Below are positions 1 to 15,639 of a stretch of 34,544 bases of DNA, piece by piece. The position numbers and the translations under genes are program-made. This stretch comes from Natronospirales bacterium. GTDB lineage: Bacteria > Pseudomonadota > Gammaproteobacteria > Natronospirales > JAIVGZ01. The notes under the pieces are model-generated. The model had not been told where the DNA came from. It saw only the letters and a list, made by a program, of their open reading frames with translations, and did not search any database. Position 1 is the first letter of the stretch, and every line of letters starts with the position of its first letter. The DNA lies in assembly GCA_020201335.1 (NCBI GenBank), contig JAIVGZ010000042.1, positions 1-34,544 on the forward strand, in the 5' to 3' direction.

Positions 1-1867
1 CATCCTGTTGCGCATACTGGAAAATCGGCAGCTCGGAGCCGGGGTCTTCCATGCCGGTGTCCGCCTGGTAGATGAATGCGTCGAACGCATTGCGGAACAC
101 GGACACCGACCATTGCAGGGCGCCACGCTGGTCGCGCAAGGCGAGCTCCACAGCCTTCGAGGTTTCGCGGTCGAGCGTCGGGTCGCCGCGTTCGAAGGTC
201 GCCGTCGCGAGGTGGGCGCCGTCCGAGAACAGTTCCTCCGACACCGGCGCCCGCTGGTAGCGGCCGGCATTCAGCGTAGCCTCCACCTCCCCGGCCAGCG
301 GTACGATCAGGCCCGTCGATACGCTGCCGAGCGTGAATGAACGCTTCGCCGCCGTCTCGGGGGCATGCGCGACGCGCTCTATGCGCCCGCCGAGCTCGAT
401 GCGGAAGCGCTCGAACGTGCGTTCCTCGACCCAGAACAGCCCGAGCTCGTCGGTTTCGACCGGCGGGGTGAACGCTTCCTCGCCAATCGCGGAGAATCGC
501 CGGTTGCTCGCTTGCACGCCGAGCGCACCTTCCCAGCCGCCCGCTATCGGTGCATGACCGAGTTCCACCCGCGTCTCCCAGGCCTTGTTGGTGAAAACGG
601 TCGCTGTCTCGGCGCCCTCGAGTTCACGGTGCTCGTAATCGTTGACGCCGAGGCGGAAGCGCAGCCGTTCGAACCCGCGTAGCGGGTTGTCGAGTCCGCC
701 GGCAATGTCGAACCGCAACTGCTCCTGCGCGATCCGGACCGGCGCTTCCTCGTGCTCCTCGCCTTCTTCCTCTTCTTCTTCCTCGTGGTGGTGGTGTGCG
801 TGACCACCGGGAATGCCATACGCATTGTCCATCAGCGACACGGAAGCGCCGATGAAACCGCGGTCGCCTATCCAGCTGAGGCCGAACGCGCCGCCGCGGT
901 TCTCGGAGTCGCTGTTCGGTAGCGTGCCGAACGCCTCCTCTTCTTCGTGGCCCTCTTCGCCGTGATCTTCATCGTGCTCCTCCTGCGCGCGCAGGAACGC
1001 GGACTCGGCGAACCCTGGGATGTCGATGTCGCCGGTCGACCGCCGGTACGCATTCAAATGCCATGCGTGCGAGGCCCCGCCGCCGTCGAGGCGGCCAACC
1101 ACGCTGCGTTCGCCGGTCGCGGTCGCGCCGCGGACCTCCGCGCGCCCTTCGAGCGCATGGGCGGGCAGCCGTTCCGGGATCCGGTTGTCGATTACGTTGA
1201 CCACACCACCGATCGCGCCGGTGCCGTACAGCAGCGTCGCGGGACCGCGCAGGATCTCCACCTGGTCCGCAAGAATCGGTTCGATCGTGACGCTATGGTC
1301 GTCGGATACCGACGACACATCGAGCGTGCCGATGCCGTCCTGCAGCATGCGCACGCGGTCGTCGCCGAGGCCGCGGATCACCGGCCGGCTCGCGCCCGGG
1401 CCGAAGCTCGTCGCCGAGACGCCGAGCTCACCGGCGATCGTCTCGCCGATGCTCGTCGCCGACTTGCGCGTCAGCTCATCGCCGGTGAGCACCGTGACCG
1501 GGCGCGCCATCTCCAGCGGCGAGCGGCTGCGCAACGGCGATGCCCGCACGACGATGCGCTCGCCGCGCAACGCCTCGACCTGCAGATTGGCCATCGTCAC
1601 GCCTGCCCCGACCTCGACCGACCGTACGGCCGTCGCGGATCCATCGCGCGCCTCGAGCGTCCACGCGCCCTCGGGCACCTCGGCGAAATGGAAATGGCCG
1701 TGGCTGTCGGTCTCTGCTTTGCGACCCAGCTCCGTGATCGTAATCGTCGCGCGGGCCACCGGGGTACCATCCCTGTCACGGATGACACCATCGATCTCGC
1801 CGGCACCCACTACCGTGCCATACAGCGCCGCCATCACGGCGACGCCAACCAGCTTGAATCTATTCAT
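1..1867 (-). CDS. TonB-dependent outer-membrane receptor with His/Glu-rich loops, likely metal uptake (3' end outside window)
   Basis: The reading frame starts at an ATG at 1867 and stays open for 622 codons to the window edge, so the last barrel strands are missing. Residues 1-22 form a signal peptide. Residues 23-100 resemble a carboxypeptidase-regulatory-like beta-sandwich domain. A plug domain follows (about 115-230, with RPVIRGLGDDRVRMLQDG and VEILRGPATLLYGTGAIGG), then barrel strands. Two putative loops are packed with His, Glu and Asp: about 294-312, and about 354-375, which contains HAHHHHEEEEEEE. Such loops are known in ZnuD-type zinc receptors, so transport of zinc or another divalent metal is inferred, not shown. 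A GGAG lies about 11 bases before the ATG. The gene follows a small Cys/His protein gene by 75 bases and is probably cotranscribed with it. I saw no clear Zur or Fur box. Confidence 0.9.
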   Translation of the reverse strand, partial: MNRFKLVGVAVMAALYGTVVGAGEIDGVIRDRDGTPVARATITITELGRKAETDSHGHFHFAEVPEGAWTLEARDGSATAVRSVEVGAGVTMANLQVEALRGERIVVRASPLRSRSPLEMARPVTVLTGDELTRKSATSIGETIAGELGVSATSFGPGASRPVIRGLGDDRVRMLQDGIGTLDVSSVSDDHSVTIEPILADQVEILRGPATLLYGTGAIGGVVNVIDNRIPERLPAHALEGRAEVRGATATGERSVVGRLDGGGASHAWHLNAYRRSTGDIDIPGFAESAFLRAQEEHDEDHGEEGHEEEEAFGTLPNSDSENRGGAFGLSWIGDRGFIGASVSLMDNAYGIPGGHAHHHHEEEEEEEGEEHEEAPVRIAQEQLRFDIAGGLDNPLRGFERLRFRLGVNDYEHRELEGAETATVFTNKAWETRVELGHAPIAGGWEGALGVQASNRRFSAIGEEAFTPPVETDELGLFWVEERTFERFRIELGGRIERVAHAPETAAKRSFTLGSVSTGLIVPLAGEVEATLNAGRYQRAPVSEELFSDGAHLATATFERGDPTLDRETSKAVELALRDQRGALQWSVSVFRNAFDAFIYQADTGMEDPGSELPIFQYAQQD

Positions 1868-1942
1868 TGAATCGCACTCCATCCAGGTTCTGAACCACTG
1901 CCCGGCGCCGTGGGGGCCACGGTGCGCGGGAATCACACAGGG

Positions 1943-2217
1943 TCAGGCGAGGATGGGCGGAGCGCGGACGCGGTGCGCCGCGGCGACTTTGGCCGCGCGG
2001 CGGGCCACCTGCTGCGGCACGAGCGAAGACGCCGCGTACAGGTCAGGAGGGGAATTGGTGGTGACGGTGTCGACCGTGCCGTAATGCACGCCGGCGACAC
2101 AGACTTCGCAGCCCGCATCGGGGAACGGCGCACCGTGCTCGATTGAATGCTGGACAACGCCGAACTGGACGACCAGCACCGCGAGCACCAGCACGATAAT
2201 CGAGAGTCTGCGGTTCA

Positions 2218-2218
<1 letters not shown>
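1943..2218 (-). CDS. Small secreted or membrane-anchored Cys/His protein (DUF2946-like)
   Basis: This 91-residue protein has one hydrophobic N-terminal segment (about residues 5-20), either a signal peptide or an anchor. A short stretch with His, Cys and acidic residues follows (QHSIEHG, then GCEVCVAGVH), so two cysteines sit in a CxxC arrangement flanked by histidines. The tail is basic and ends RAPPILA. Small proteins of this build, often assigned to DUF2946, are commonly found beside metal-related TonB receptors. A role in metal handling is therefore inferred from composition and context. The ATG shares one base with the lptE stop codon (TGATG), which implies translational coupling, and the TonB receptor gene follows. 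The family assignment is tentative. Confidence 0.65.
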
Positions 2219-5315
<3,097 letters not shown>

Positions 5316-6824
5316 TTAAGCGTACCGCAAACGGACGGCCACGCCGAGCAGCAGTACGAGCACCGTGACGATCGGCCAGTTCGCGGCGCGTGCGTACGGC
5401 GTCGCGCCATCGCGTGGCTGGACGGTCGCGCGCAGCGCGCCTTGCTCGAACTGCGGAAGCACGGCGGTGAGTTTTCCGCGCGAGTCGATGACTGCGGTAA
5501 CACCCGTGTTCGTCGCCCTCAGCATCCAGCGCCCAGCCTCGCGCGCACGGAGCCGGGCGATCTGCAAGTGTTGGTGCGGCGCGATGGTATTGCCGAACCA
5601 TCCGTCGTTACTGATGTTGACGAGCAGCGTGGAGTCGGGCACCGCGCGAATCATCTCGCCGCCGTACGCGACCTCGTAGCAAATCGAGCCCGCCAAGCGC
5701 TGGCCCGCCGCAGTAAGCGGCGCCTGGTCGCGCGCTCCGCGGGTGAAATCCGAGTACGGCAGGCTTAACAGGCGCAACCAGTTACGCACTGCGTCCGGAA
5801 CCGGGAAGAACTCACCAAAGGGCACCAGGTGGCGTTTGTGGTACAGGTCACCGCTCTCCACCGCAAGAATGCTGTTGTAGTAGTGGTCGTCGACGGCGTC
5901 CCACACCAGCACACCCATCACGACCGAGGTGCCGGCCTCACGCGTGACTTCGGCGAGTCGTTCGAGGTACGGGTCGAGCTGGAACTTGAGCGCCGGCAGC
6001 GCGGCTTCGGGCCAAACGACGATATCAGCGTCAGCGTGCTCCAATGTCATTTGGTGGTACAGCCGGATTGTCGGCTCAAGCTGTTCGGTCAGCCACTTCT
6101 TGTCTTGCGTGACATTGCCCTGCAACAACGCGACGGTCACCGGCGGTCCCACGGCCGTAGTCCACTCGACGCGGTCGAGCGCGGCACCGCCGAGCCAGAC
6201 CGCAGCGACGAGCAACGCCGCACCAACCGTCGCCCGCACGCTGCGCTCGTTGCCGACCCAGAGGATAGCGCCCGCAGTCAATGCGGCCCCGGTGCTCATC
6301 GCCAGCACCCCACCCATCGGCGCGTAACCGGCCAGCCAGGTGTCGGTAAACGCGTAGCCGGCGCTCAGCCACGGGAAGCCGGACAGCACCCAGCTGCGCA
6401 ACCACTCTACGAGGACCCAGACAGCAGGCAAGCCGAGCAGCCAGCGCGCAGGTCCGTTCGGTGGAAGCCCGCGCGCAGCCGCCCAGCCGAACAGGGTGAC
6501 GAACAGCGCGAGCGCGACGATCATCGCACCGGTCACGGTGCCGGCGAGCGCCCAGTGCAGACCGCCAAAATGCGAAATGCTGACGTACACCCACCAGGTG
6601 CCAGCGCCGAAGAGGCCGATGCCGAACGCGAACGCCCGCTTGGCGGAGTTGCCGGGCGACGCATGTTCGACGAGCCAGAACAGCGCCACCAGCGACATCA
6701 ACGCAACCGGCCACAGACCGAACGGCGCGAATGCGAGCGGCCAGAACGCGCCGGCCACGAGGGCGGCGGCGTTGCGCCCGTGGTTTCCGGTCAGCCAGGG
6801 TGGCAGTCGATCAGCCAGCCGCAT
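5316..6824 (-). CDS. lnt: Apolipoprotein N-acyltransferase
   Basis: Inner-membrane enzyme that adds the third acyl chain to the N-terminal cysteine of lipoproteins. The protein has an N-terminal block of several membrane helices (to about residue 220), a periplasmic nitrilase-like domain, and a final helix. The catalytic triad is visible: Glu273 in VVWPEAALPAL, Lys330 in YHKRHLVPFGEFFP and Cys382 in GSICYEVAYGG. I chose the ATG at 6824 (MRLADRLPPW, 502 residues), which overlaps the corC stop by 14 bases. A start at 6881 would add a non-conserved 19-residue leader and a longer overlap. The corC-lnt pairing is typical. Confidence 0.95.
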   Translation of the reverse strand: MRLADRLPPWLTGNHGRNAAALVAGAFWPLAFAPFGLWPVALMSLVALFWLVEHASPGNSAKRAFAFGIGLFGAGTWWVYVSISHFGGLHWALAGTVTGAMIVALALFVTLFGWAAARGLPPNGPARWLLGLPAVWVLVEWLRSWVLSGFPWLSAGYAFTDTWLAGYAPMGGVLAMSTGAALTAGAILWVGNERSVRATVGAALLVAAVWLGGAALDRVEWTTAVGPPVTVALLQGNVTQDKKWLTEQLEPTIRLYHQMTLEHADADIVVWPEAALPALKFQLDPYLERLAEVTREAGTSVVMGVLVWDAVDDHYYNSILAVESGDLYHKRHLVPFGEFFPVPDAVRNWLRLLSLPYSDFTRGARDQAPLTAAGQRLAGSICYEVAYGGEMIRAVPDSTLLVNISNDGWFGNTIAPHQHLQIARLRAREAGRWMLRATNTGVTAVIDSRGKLTAVLPQFEQGALRATVQPRDGATPYARAANWPIVTVLVLLLGVAVRLRYA

Positions 6825-7671
6825 CGGCTGGCGGCTTCGCGGATGATAAGTCGACCTGCAAGAGGTGGACGCGGCGTGCATCGGCGCGCAACACCTTGAA
6901 GCGGTAGTCGCCGATACGTATACGGTCGTTGCGCTTCGGGAGGCGGCCGAACGCGTGCATCACCAGGCCGCCGATTGTGTCGTTGTCTTCCGTCGGAAAA
7001 TCAGCACCGAAGTAGTCGTTGAAGTCCTCGATCAGCGTCACCGCCTTGACGGTGTATTGCGTGTCGCTGCGCCGCATGATTGCGACGTCCTCCTCTGTGT
7101 CGTGCTCGTCATCAATCTCGCCAACGATTTGCTCGAGCACATCTTCAATCGTGACCAGCCCGGCCGCATTGCCGTATTCATCGACGACGATTGCGATGTG
7201 GTTGCGGTTCGCGCGGAACTCCTTCAAAAGCACGTTGAGACGCTTGCTCTCCGGGATGAACACTGCGGGCCGCAGGTACTCGCGCAAGTCGAACTGCGCC
7301 CGGGATTGCTGCGCGAACCAGCCGAGCAGGTCCTTGGCGAGCACTATGCCCTCGACATCATCACGGCCGTCGCCGATTACTGGAAAGCGCGAATGCCCGG
7401 ACTCGACGATGACCGGCAGGATTGCTTCGGGGCCCCAGTCGCGCTCGATGACGACCATCTGCGTGCGCGGAATCATGATGTCCCGCACTTGCATGTCGGA
7501 AACCTGCAGCACGCCCTCGATCATCGCCTGGGCATCGGCATCGAACAGGCTGCGACGCTGGGCGTCGCGCAGCAACTCCAGCAATTCGTCACGGTCGCGC
7601 GGGTCGGCGCTAAGTGCCTGGAGCAGGCTGCGCCACCACGAGCGGGCGTTGGTAGGTCGGTCTTCGGGCAT
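6811..7671 (-). CDS. corC: CBS-domain protein CorC/YbeX
   Basis: This 286-residue protein has a short N-terminal region with the conserved VRDIMIPRTQMV segment, two CBS domains (about 67-126 and 131-190, with SHSRFPVIGDG-like and VDEYGNAAGLVTIEDVLEQIVGEI-type cores) and a C-terminal CorC/HlyC domain ending near residue 280. The family is linked to magnesium and cobalt efflux and, through its neighbours, to ribosome quality control. The exact biochemistry is unsettled. The gene starts 3 bases after ybeY and its end overlaps lnt, as expected for a ybeZ-ybeY-corC-lnt operon. Confidence 0.93.
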   Translation of the reverse strand: MPEDRPTNARSWWRSLLQALSADPRDRDELLELLRDAQRRSLFDADAQAMIEGVLQVSDMQVRDIMIPRTQMVVIERDWGPEAILPVIVESGHSRFPVIGDGRDDVEGIVLAKDLLGWFAQQSRAQFDLREYLRPAVFIPESKRLNVLLKEFRANRNHIAIVVDEYGNAAGLVTIEDVLEQIVGEIDDEHDTEEDVAIMRRSDTQYTVKAVTLIEDFNDYFGADFPTEDNDTIGGLVMHAFGRLPKRNDRIRIGDYRFKVLRADARRVHLLQVDLSSAKPPADAAG

Positions 7672-7674
7672 GTT

Positions 7675-8133
7675 CTATGCGGCCTGGTAGGGGTCTGGGA
7701 AGCCTAAACTCGCGAGTATTTCCGTTTCAAGCGTTTCCATGCGCAGCGCGTCCGGTTCGTCGCCGTGGTCATGGCCGAGCAGGTGCAACACGCCATGGAC
7801 GACCATGTGTGCCCAGTGCGCGGCAGGCGGCTTATGCTGCTGCGCGGCCTCGCGCGCGACCACGGGTGCGCAGATTACGATGTCGCCGAGCTCGGCCACA
7901 TCGACACCGGGTGGAATCACGGCGGTGAAGCTCAGCACATTGGTCGGCCCTTGCTTGCCGCGCCACTGGCGGTTAAGTGCCGCGCTCTCCGCCTCGTCTA
8001 CTATGCGTATCGCGAGCGCGCCGTGCCGTTCGGCCGCGGTGAGCGCTGCCCGAGCCCAATGCCGAAACGCGTCGCGCTCCGGCATGTCCGGCAGTTCGAC
8101 CGCGTACTGCACCCCAATCGTGCTACCGGACAT
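7675..8133 (-). CDS. ybeY: Endoribonuclease YbeY (rRNA maturation factor)
   Basis: This 152-residue metalloprotein has the zinc motif HGVLHLLGHDH at residues 113-123, which supplies three histidines. The family acts in 16S rRNA 3'-end maturation and 70S ribosome quality control. The substrate-side segment GPTNVLSF (about 62-69) is also conserved. The ATG shares one base with the TGA of ybeZ (TGATG), so translation is probably coupled. Length and position match the family. Nothing is odd. Confidence 0.96.
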   Translation of the reverse strand: MSGSTIGVQYAVELPDMPERDAFRHWARAALTAAERHGALAIRIVDEAESAALNRQWRGKQGPTNVLSFTAVIPPGVDVAELGDIVICAPVVAREAAQQHKPPAAHWAHMVVHGVLHLLGHDHGDEPDALRMETLETEILASLGFPDPYQAA

Positions 8134-9113
8134 CAGCCACCACCCTGCTGTTCGTGGAGCTCGTACGCGCCGATCACGCGTTGCACAAGCGGATGCCGCA
8201 CGACATCACGCTGCGTGAAGAAGGTAAAGCTGATCTCGTCGATGTCCTTCAGCACTTCGGTGACCTGGCGCAACCCGGACTGCAGGTGGCGCGGCAAGTC
8301 CGTCTGTGTGACGTCGCCGGTGACAACGGCGGTCGAACCGAAACCGATGCGGGTCAGAAACATCTTCATCTGCTCGACCGTGGTGTTCTGCGCCTCGTCG
8401 AGGATGATGAAAGAATCGTTCAGGGTGCGCCCACGCATGAAGGCGAGCGGCGCCACCTCGATCACGTGCCTCTCGATCAACCGCGCCACTTTCTCGAAAC
8501 CGAGCATCTCGTACAGCGCATCGTAAAGCGGACGAAGATACGGGTCGATCTTCTGCGCCATGTCGCCGGGCAGGAAACCAAGCCGCTCGCCAGCCTCGAC
8601 CGCCGGCCGCACGAGAACGATGCGCCGTACGCGGTCGCTCTCCAGTGCATCAACCGCGCACGCGACCGCGAGGAAGGTCTTGCCGGTACCGGCTGGGCCG
8701 ATACCAAAATTTAAGTCGTGGCTGCCGATGTTGCGCAGGTACCGCTGCTGGTTCGGTCCTCGCCCGCGGATTGTGCCGCGCTTCGTTTCGATTGCGGGGG
8801 CGTCCTCACCGCCTTCGGCCGGCTCCTCGACCAGCGCGTCTACACCGGCCTCCTGCAGAAACAGGTTCACGCGCTGCGGGTCCAGGCCCTGCTCCGCAGT
8901 CGATGCGTACATCGCACGCAAAACTTCGCCGGCGGCACGCACGGCGTGCGGTTCGCCAAGCACCCGGAAACGGTTGCCTCGATTGTTGACCTCGACGCCG
9001 AGCCGCCGCTCGACCTGCCGCAGGTGCTCATCGAATTGCCCGCACAAGTCCGCGAGCCGTTCGCCGTCGGCGGGTTCTAGCAGGAAGTCCAGCGCGGCGG
9101 GATTGGCGTTCAA
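8133..9113 (-). CDS. ybeZ: PhoH-like ATPase YbeZ
   Basis: This 326-residue P-loop ATPase of the PhoH family has Walker A GPAGTGKT at 139-146 and Walker B IILDEAQN at 236-243. An N-terminal KH-like region precedes the ATPase core, with a low-complexity acidic linker at about 92-108. It is thought to work with YbeY on ribosomal RNA. The start is a TTG (TTG AAC GCC) whose last two bases lie in the miaB stop, giving a four-base TTGA overlap. The next in-frame ATG lies about 68 codons downstream and would remove conserved sequence, so the TTG start is preferred. Confidence 0.93.
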   Translation of the reverse strand: MNANPAALDFLLEPADGERLADLCGQFDEHLRQVERRLGVEVNNRGNRFRVLGEPHAVRAAGEVLRAMYASTAEQGLDPQRVNLFLQEAGVDALVEEPAEGGEDAPAIETKRGTIRGRGPNQQRYLRNIGSHDLNFGIGPAGTGKTFLAVACAVDALESDRVRRIVLVRPAVEAGERLGFLPGDMAQKIDPYLRPLYDALYEMLGFEKVARLIERHVIEVAPLAFMRGRTLNDSFIILDEAQNTTVEQMKMFLTRIGFGSTAVVTGDVTQTDLPRHLQSGLRQVTEVLKDIDEISFTFFTQRDVVRHPLVQRVIGAYELHEQQGGG

Positions 9114-10468
9114 GCGGTCTCGCGACTCGGCTGGCCAGCGCCACTTTCGACAACCCTTCCCCGCAATGAATTCGGAAGTGCCTCAGTAATAACAACATCA
9201 ACAAACTCCCCGAGCAGCGCCCGCGGGCCGTCGAAATTCACGACGCGGTTGTTCTCGGTGCGGCCCGCGAGTTGCCGCGGGTCGCGGCGTGACGGCCGGT
9301 CAACGAGAATACGCTGGACGGTGCCGACCATCGCAGCCGCGATACGCCGCGCCTGCTCGGTCAGCCGGAACTGAACGAGCTCGAGTCGGCGTTGCTTCTC
9401 TTCAACGCTGACTTCGTCCGGCAGAGCGGCGGCTGGTGTGCCGGGGCGCGCGCTGTAGATGAAGCTGAACGACTGGTCGTATCCCATTTCTTCAATCAGT
9501 GCCAAGGTGGCGTTGAAATCGTCTTCCGTCTCGCCCGGAAACCCGATAATGAAATCCGAGGTCAGACTCAGGTCGGGGCGCACGCCGCGCAGCCTGCGCA
9601 CGCGCGACTTGTATTCGAGGATTGTGTGGTTGCGTTTCATCGCGGCGAGTACGCGGTCGGATCCACTCTGTACCGGCAGGTGCAGGTGGCTGACCAGTTT
9701 AGGCACTTCTGCATACACCTGGATCAGCGCGTCGGACAGCTCCATCGGATGGGAGGTCGTATAGCGGATGCGGCCGATGCCGTCGAGCTGCGCGAGGTAG
9801 CGAATCAGCAACGCGAGATCGCCGGTGCCACCTTCGGCCATCGACCCGCGGTATGCGTTAACATTTTGGCCGAGTAGCGTCACCTCGCGCACACCGCGTG
9901 CGGTGAGTTGCACGACTTCGGCAACCACGTCATCGAAGGGCCGGCTGATTTCCTCGCCACGCGTGTACGGGACGACGCAGAAACTGCAGTACTTACTGCA
10001 GCCCTCCATGATTGATACGAACGCGGTCGGCCCGTCGGCGCGTGGCTCCGGCAGGCAATCGAACTTTTCGATCTCGGGAAAGCTAACGTCGACGGCCGGT
10101 GCCCGCGTCCGCGCCGCCTGCTCAATCAATTCCGGCAGGCGGTGCAGCGTCTGCGGCCCGAACACAACATCGATGTACGGCGCGCGCTCAAGCATACGCG
10201 CGCCCTCCTGGCTGGCCACGCAACCGCCGACGCCGATGACCAGCTCCGGTCGCTCGAGCTTCCACTCGCGCCAGCGCCCTAGGTGCGAGAACACCTTCTC
10301 CTGCGCCTTTTCGCGCACCGAGCAAGTGTTCAGCAACAGCACATCCGCCCGCTCCGGGTCCGCGGTGAGCTCGAGCCCACGCGCGGCCGCCAACACGTCG
10401 GCCATTTTGGCCGAGTCGTACTCGTTCATCTGGCAACCGTGGGTCTGGATGAACAGCTTGCGGGTCAT
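9110..10468 (-). CDS. miaB: tRNA-2-methylthio-N6-dimethylallyladenosine synthase MiaB
   Basis: This 452-residue radical SAM methylthiotransferase modifies A37 of tRNAs reading U-starting codons. The N-terminal domain carries the three auxiliary-cluster cysteines Cys12 ([11 protein letters not shown]), Cys49 (NTCSVREK) and Cys83 (VGGCVAS). The radical SAM cluster is Cys157-Cys161-Cys164 ([17 protein letters not shown]). A TRAM domain closes the protein. The ATG at 10468 is set by a strong Shine-Dalgarno sequence (GAGGAG) that overlaps the ssb stop codon. An upstream in-frame extension exists but only reads ssb's glycine-rich tail in another frame. The gene is coupled to ybeZ by a four-base overlap. 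Confidence 0.97.
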   Translation of the reverse strand: MTRKLFIQTHGCQMNEYDSAKMADVLAAARGLELTADPERADVLLLNTCSVREKAQEKVFSHLGRWREWKLERPELVIGVGGCVASQEGARMLERAPYIDVVFGPQTLHRLPELIEQAARTRAPAVDVSFPEIEKFDCLPEPRADGPTAFVSIMEGCSKYCSFCVVPYTRGEEISRPFDDVVAEVVQLTARGVREVTLLGQNVNAYRGSMAEGGTGDLALLIRYLAQLDGIGRIRYTTSHPMELSDALIQVYAEVPKLVSHLHLPVQSGSDRVLAAMKRNHTILEYKSRVRRLRGVRPDLSLTSDFIIGFPGETEDDFNATLALIEEMGYDQSFSFIYSARPGTPAAALPDEVSVEEKQRRLELVQFRLTEQARRIAAAMVGTVQRILVDRPSRRDPRQLAGRTENNRVVNFDGPRALLGEFVDVVITEALPNSLRGRVVESGAGQPSRETA

Positions 10469-10475
10469 CGACTCC

Positions 10476-10964
10476 TCAAAACGGTATGTCGTCGTCCAGG
10501 TCGTCGGGCACCGTCTGCTTACGCCCGCCGCCGCCACTGCCGCCGCCACCGCTACGCGCGCCGCTTCGACCGCCGCCGCTGTCGTCCTCGTCCCAGCTGC
10601 TGCCGCCACCGCCACCGCCGCCGGAACCACCTCGACCGCCGAGCATCTGCATCTCGTTGGCAATGATTTCAGTCGAATAACGGTCTACGCCGTCCTTCTG
10701 CCACTTGCGGGTACGCAGGCTGCCCTCGATATAGACTTGGCTGCCCTTTTTCAGGTACTCGCCGACGATCTCCGCGAGCCGATTGAAGAACACCACGGTG
10801 TGCCATTCGGTGCGTTCCTGCTGCTCGCCACTGGTCTTGTCCTTCCAGCTCTCACTCGTGGCGAGGCGCACATTCGCGACGGCGCCGCCGCTCGGCATGT
10901 AGCGCACTTCCGGGTCCTGGCCGAGGTTCCCGATCAGGATGACTTTGTTTACGCCCCTTGCCAT
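10476..10964 (-). CDS. ssb: Single-stranded DNA-binding protein
   Basis: This 162-residue protein has an N-terminal OB fold (about 1-110, beginning [18 protein letters not shown]), a long glycine/serine-rich linker (about 112-150) and the acidic tip DDDIPF used to recruit repair and replication partners. A GGGAGAA ribosome-binding site lies just before the ATG. The gene is downstream of the MFS remnant (85 bases) and 7 bases upstream of miaB. The uvrA/MFS/ssb arrangement is conserved in pseudomonads. The direct ssb-miaB link joins what are usually two separate loci. Confidence 0.97.
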   Translation of the reverse strand: MARGVNKVILIGNLGQDPEVRYMPSGGAVANVRLATSESWKDKTSGEQQERTEWHTVVFFNRLAEIVGEYLKKGSQVYIEGSLRTRKWQKDGVDRYSTEIIANEMQMLGGRGGSGGGGGGGSSWDEDDSGGGRSGARSGGGGSGGGGRKQTVPDDLDDDIPF

Positions 10965-11049
10965 TCGTTTCTCCCATTATTCGGCGTCTGTGATGCGTTC
11001 ATTCTACGCGTGCGCCGGGCCGGTCGCACGGCCTGCCCGCCTGCTGCCG

Positions 11050-11944
11050 TCACTTCCGGGCGAGCGCTGCCAGCCAGCCCGCGCCCACCAGCGCCGATAC
11101 CGCAAAGACCAGGGTTGGCCCACCCGTCCCGTAGAGCGCGCCACCGGCAGCACCGCCCGCGAACGCACCCAGGAACTGGCAGCTCGAATAGACTCCGAGT
11201 GCCGCGCCTCGACCGTCTGCGCCGGCCGTCCGCGCTACCGCCGCGGGCAGGCTTGCCTCAAGGAAGTTGAAGGCGGTGAAGAACGCCAGCAGCGCCGCTA
11301 CCAGCGGCCACAGCGAACCGTGCCCCAGTGCCATCGCGCCGAGCGCGAACACCAGCAGCGTCAGCGTCGCGAGCGCCAGGGGCCGTTGCAGCGCGGGGCG
11401 GTCACCCGCGAACACGAGTGGCAGCATCAGCAGCCCGGATCCGACCACGACCGGCAGGTACACATACGCATGCGGCACGCCAGCGAGTGCCGGCAAGGAT
11501 GCCAATGCCTGTGGCAGCGCGACGAAGCACGCGGTGAGGATGAAGTGCAGCGCGAAAATGCCGCCGTTCAGGCGCCGAAGGCCCGGCGCGAGGAACGCCG
11601 CCCGCAACGCGCCGGGCACCGGTGCGCTGCGTGTGACCGACGGCTCCGCGGGCACCACCCACCGCAAACAACAGCAGGCCGGCGGCCAGTACCGGCTTGC
11701 GCCCGTAACGGTCGGGCAGCCACCCGAACGGGATTTGCAGGACGCCCTGCGTCAGCCCATACATGCCCAGCGCCAATCCGGCCAGCAACGGAGTCGCGTG
11801 CGGCAGTTCGACGGCGTACAGAACGAACACCGGCAGCACGAGGAACATGCCGAACATGCGCAGCGCGAATACGCCGGCCAGCGACACCGTCGCACGGCGT
11901 TCCGGAGGGTTCATACGTACGGCCGCGGGCGCTGTTTCGGACAC
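11050..11944 (-). pseudogene. MFS transporter (YajR-like), broken by an internal deletion and frameshift
   Basis: Two adjoining frames encode the two ends of one major facilitator transporter. The first (from the GTG at 11944) gives transmembrane helices 1-3 with the MFS loop motif GWLPDRYGRKPVL and is normal up to LLLFAVGG. The second resumes near WVVPAEPSVTR and continues through GIFALHFILTACFVALP to the last helix, ending ALARK. Compared with E. coli YajR, about 90-95 codons covering helices 3-6 are missing, and the junction (about 11655-11668) is out of frame. An alternative start is the ATG at 11914. The locus is the usual MFS gene between uvrA and ssb. A working transporter is very unlikely. 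Genuine decay and an assembly error cannot be separated here. Confidence 0.85.
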
Positions 11945-11954
11945 GGAATGCCTT

Positions 11955-11984
11955 TTGCGGGAGGAGCGGAAAGCGGCGTATATT
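11955..11984 (+). promoter_or_regulatory. Candidate uvrA promoter
   Basis: In the 68-base divergent gap between the MFS remnant and uvrA, TTGCGG (11955-11960) and TATATT (11979-11984) are separated by 18 bases and point toward uvrA. Transcription would begin around 11991, leaving a leader of about 20 bases. I did not see an E. coli-type LexA box (CTGT-N8-ACAG) in this gap. The call rests on motif similarity only. Confidence 0.4.
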
Positions 11985-12012
11985 AGCAGGTTAGCCTAGG
12001 CATAGAGACGAC

Positions 12013-14877
<2,865 letters not shown>

Positions 14878-14883
14878 CTCAAG

Positions 14884-14931
14884 AAAAAGGCCGGGCTTCC
14901 TGGGCAGGCGGTTGCGCGCCCCGGAAACCCG
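14884..14931 (-). terminator. Intrinsic terminator after the BON lipoprotein gene
   Basis: Read on the minus strand, an imperfect stem of about 12 pairs (CGGGTTTCCGGGG pairing with CCCAGGAAGCCCG) around a GC-rich loop is followed by GCCTTTTTCTT. It lies between the convergent uvrA and BON genes, in the right place to stop minus-strand transcription before uvrA. In the plus direction the T-run is missing. Confidence 0.55.
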
Positions 14932-14965
14932 ACCCTGTCATCACCGCTAGCTAAGCGGTCGGCGT

Positions 14966-15520
14966 TTAACCGCCTTGCGTCGTGGTACTTGCCTGGCGCT
15001 CGCTGATTTCAATCTCGTTGACGACCTGGCGAACGTTCGGAACGTTTGCAGCCAGTTCTTCAACCTCGCGGCGGAGATCCATGCTGTCGACTTCGCCACT
15101 CAGGCGCAGGACGCCATTGTTCGCCTCGAAATCCACGCCGTCTTCTATTTGGCGCTGGATGAGTGCGGCTTCGAAATTGCTCTCGATCGCGTCGTCGTGG
15201 TTCGCGGCGATGTCCTCGGCCTCACTCTCGAAACCCTGCGGACGCACGGCAATCTCGTTCGCGACAATCATGTCGCCTGCTGCGGACCGTGCGGTTTGCT
15301 CTGCGCGTTCGCGGTCAGCGTCGGTGTTGACCTCGCCTGACAGCGTCAAAATACCGCGGTCCCGGTCCTGCGAGACATCGACATCCTCAAATCCTGCATG
15401 GCTCAGCGCCGTTTCGATGTTATCCGATACGTCGTCGTTGCCTTCACGATCCGGTGCGCAGCCTACGGCGACCGCGCCGAATGCGACGGCGACCAATATG
15501 CCCGTTACCTTGCTATTCAT
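14966..15520 (-). CDS. Lipoprotein with two BON domains
   Basis: This 184-residue protein has a signal peptide ending AVGC (lipidated Cys21). Two BON domains follow at about 30-95 and 105-175, each with a typical G-x-L-x-L-S-G-E-V strand (GILTLSGEV, GVLRLSGEV). BON domains are associated with envelope attachment and stress resistance, as in OsmY and DolP. The mature protein is strongly acidic. A near-perfect ribosome-binding site (AGGAGG) sits 6 bases before the ATG. The gene stands alone between ggt and uvrA. Its specific role is unknown; outer-membrane or periplasmic location is inferred from the lipobox. Confidence 0.85.
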   Translation of the reverse strand: MNSKVTGILVAVAFGAVAVGCAPDREGNDDVSDNIETALSHAGFEDVDVSQDRDRGILTLSGEVNTDADRERAEQTARSAAGDMIVANEIAVRPQGFESEAEDIAANHDDAIESNFEAALIQRQIEDGVDFEANNGVLRLSGEVDSMDLRREVEELAANVPNVRQVVNEIEISERQASTTTQGG

Positions 15521-15639
15521 TTAAAGCCTCCTGCCATTCGAAGCCAGCGCACGCACCATTACGTACGCCAATGGCAGTCTTTTTACGCTAAAGGAGGCGG
15601 GGATTCGGTACGAAAACACACATTCCTAAAGGATGGACT

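Noticed and set aside
10469-10663. 65-residue N-terminal extension of miaB
   Set aside because: It only reads the ssb glycine-linker region in another frame; the family start and a strong ribosome-binding site are at 10468.
11945-12012. LexA (SOS) box in front of uvrA
   Set aside because: No CTGT-N8-ACAG match was seen; CTGTTTCGGACACGG near 11931 lacks the second half-site.
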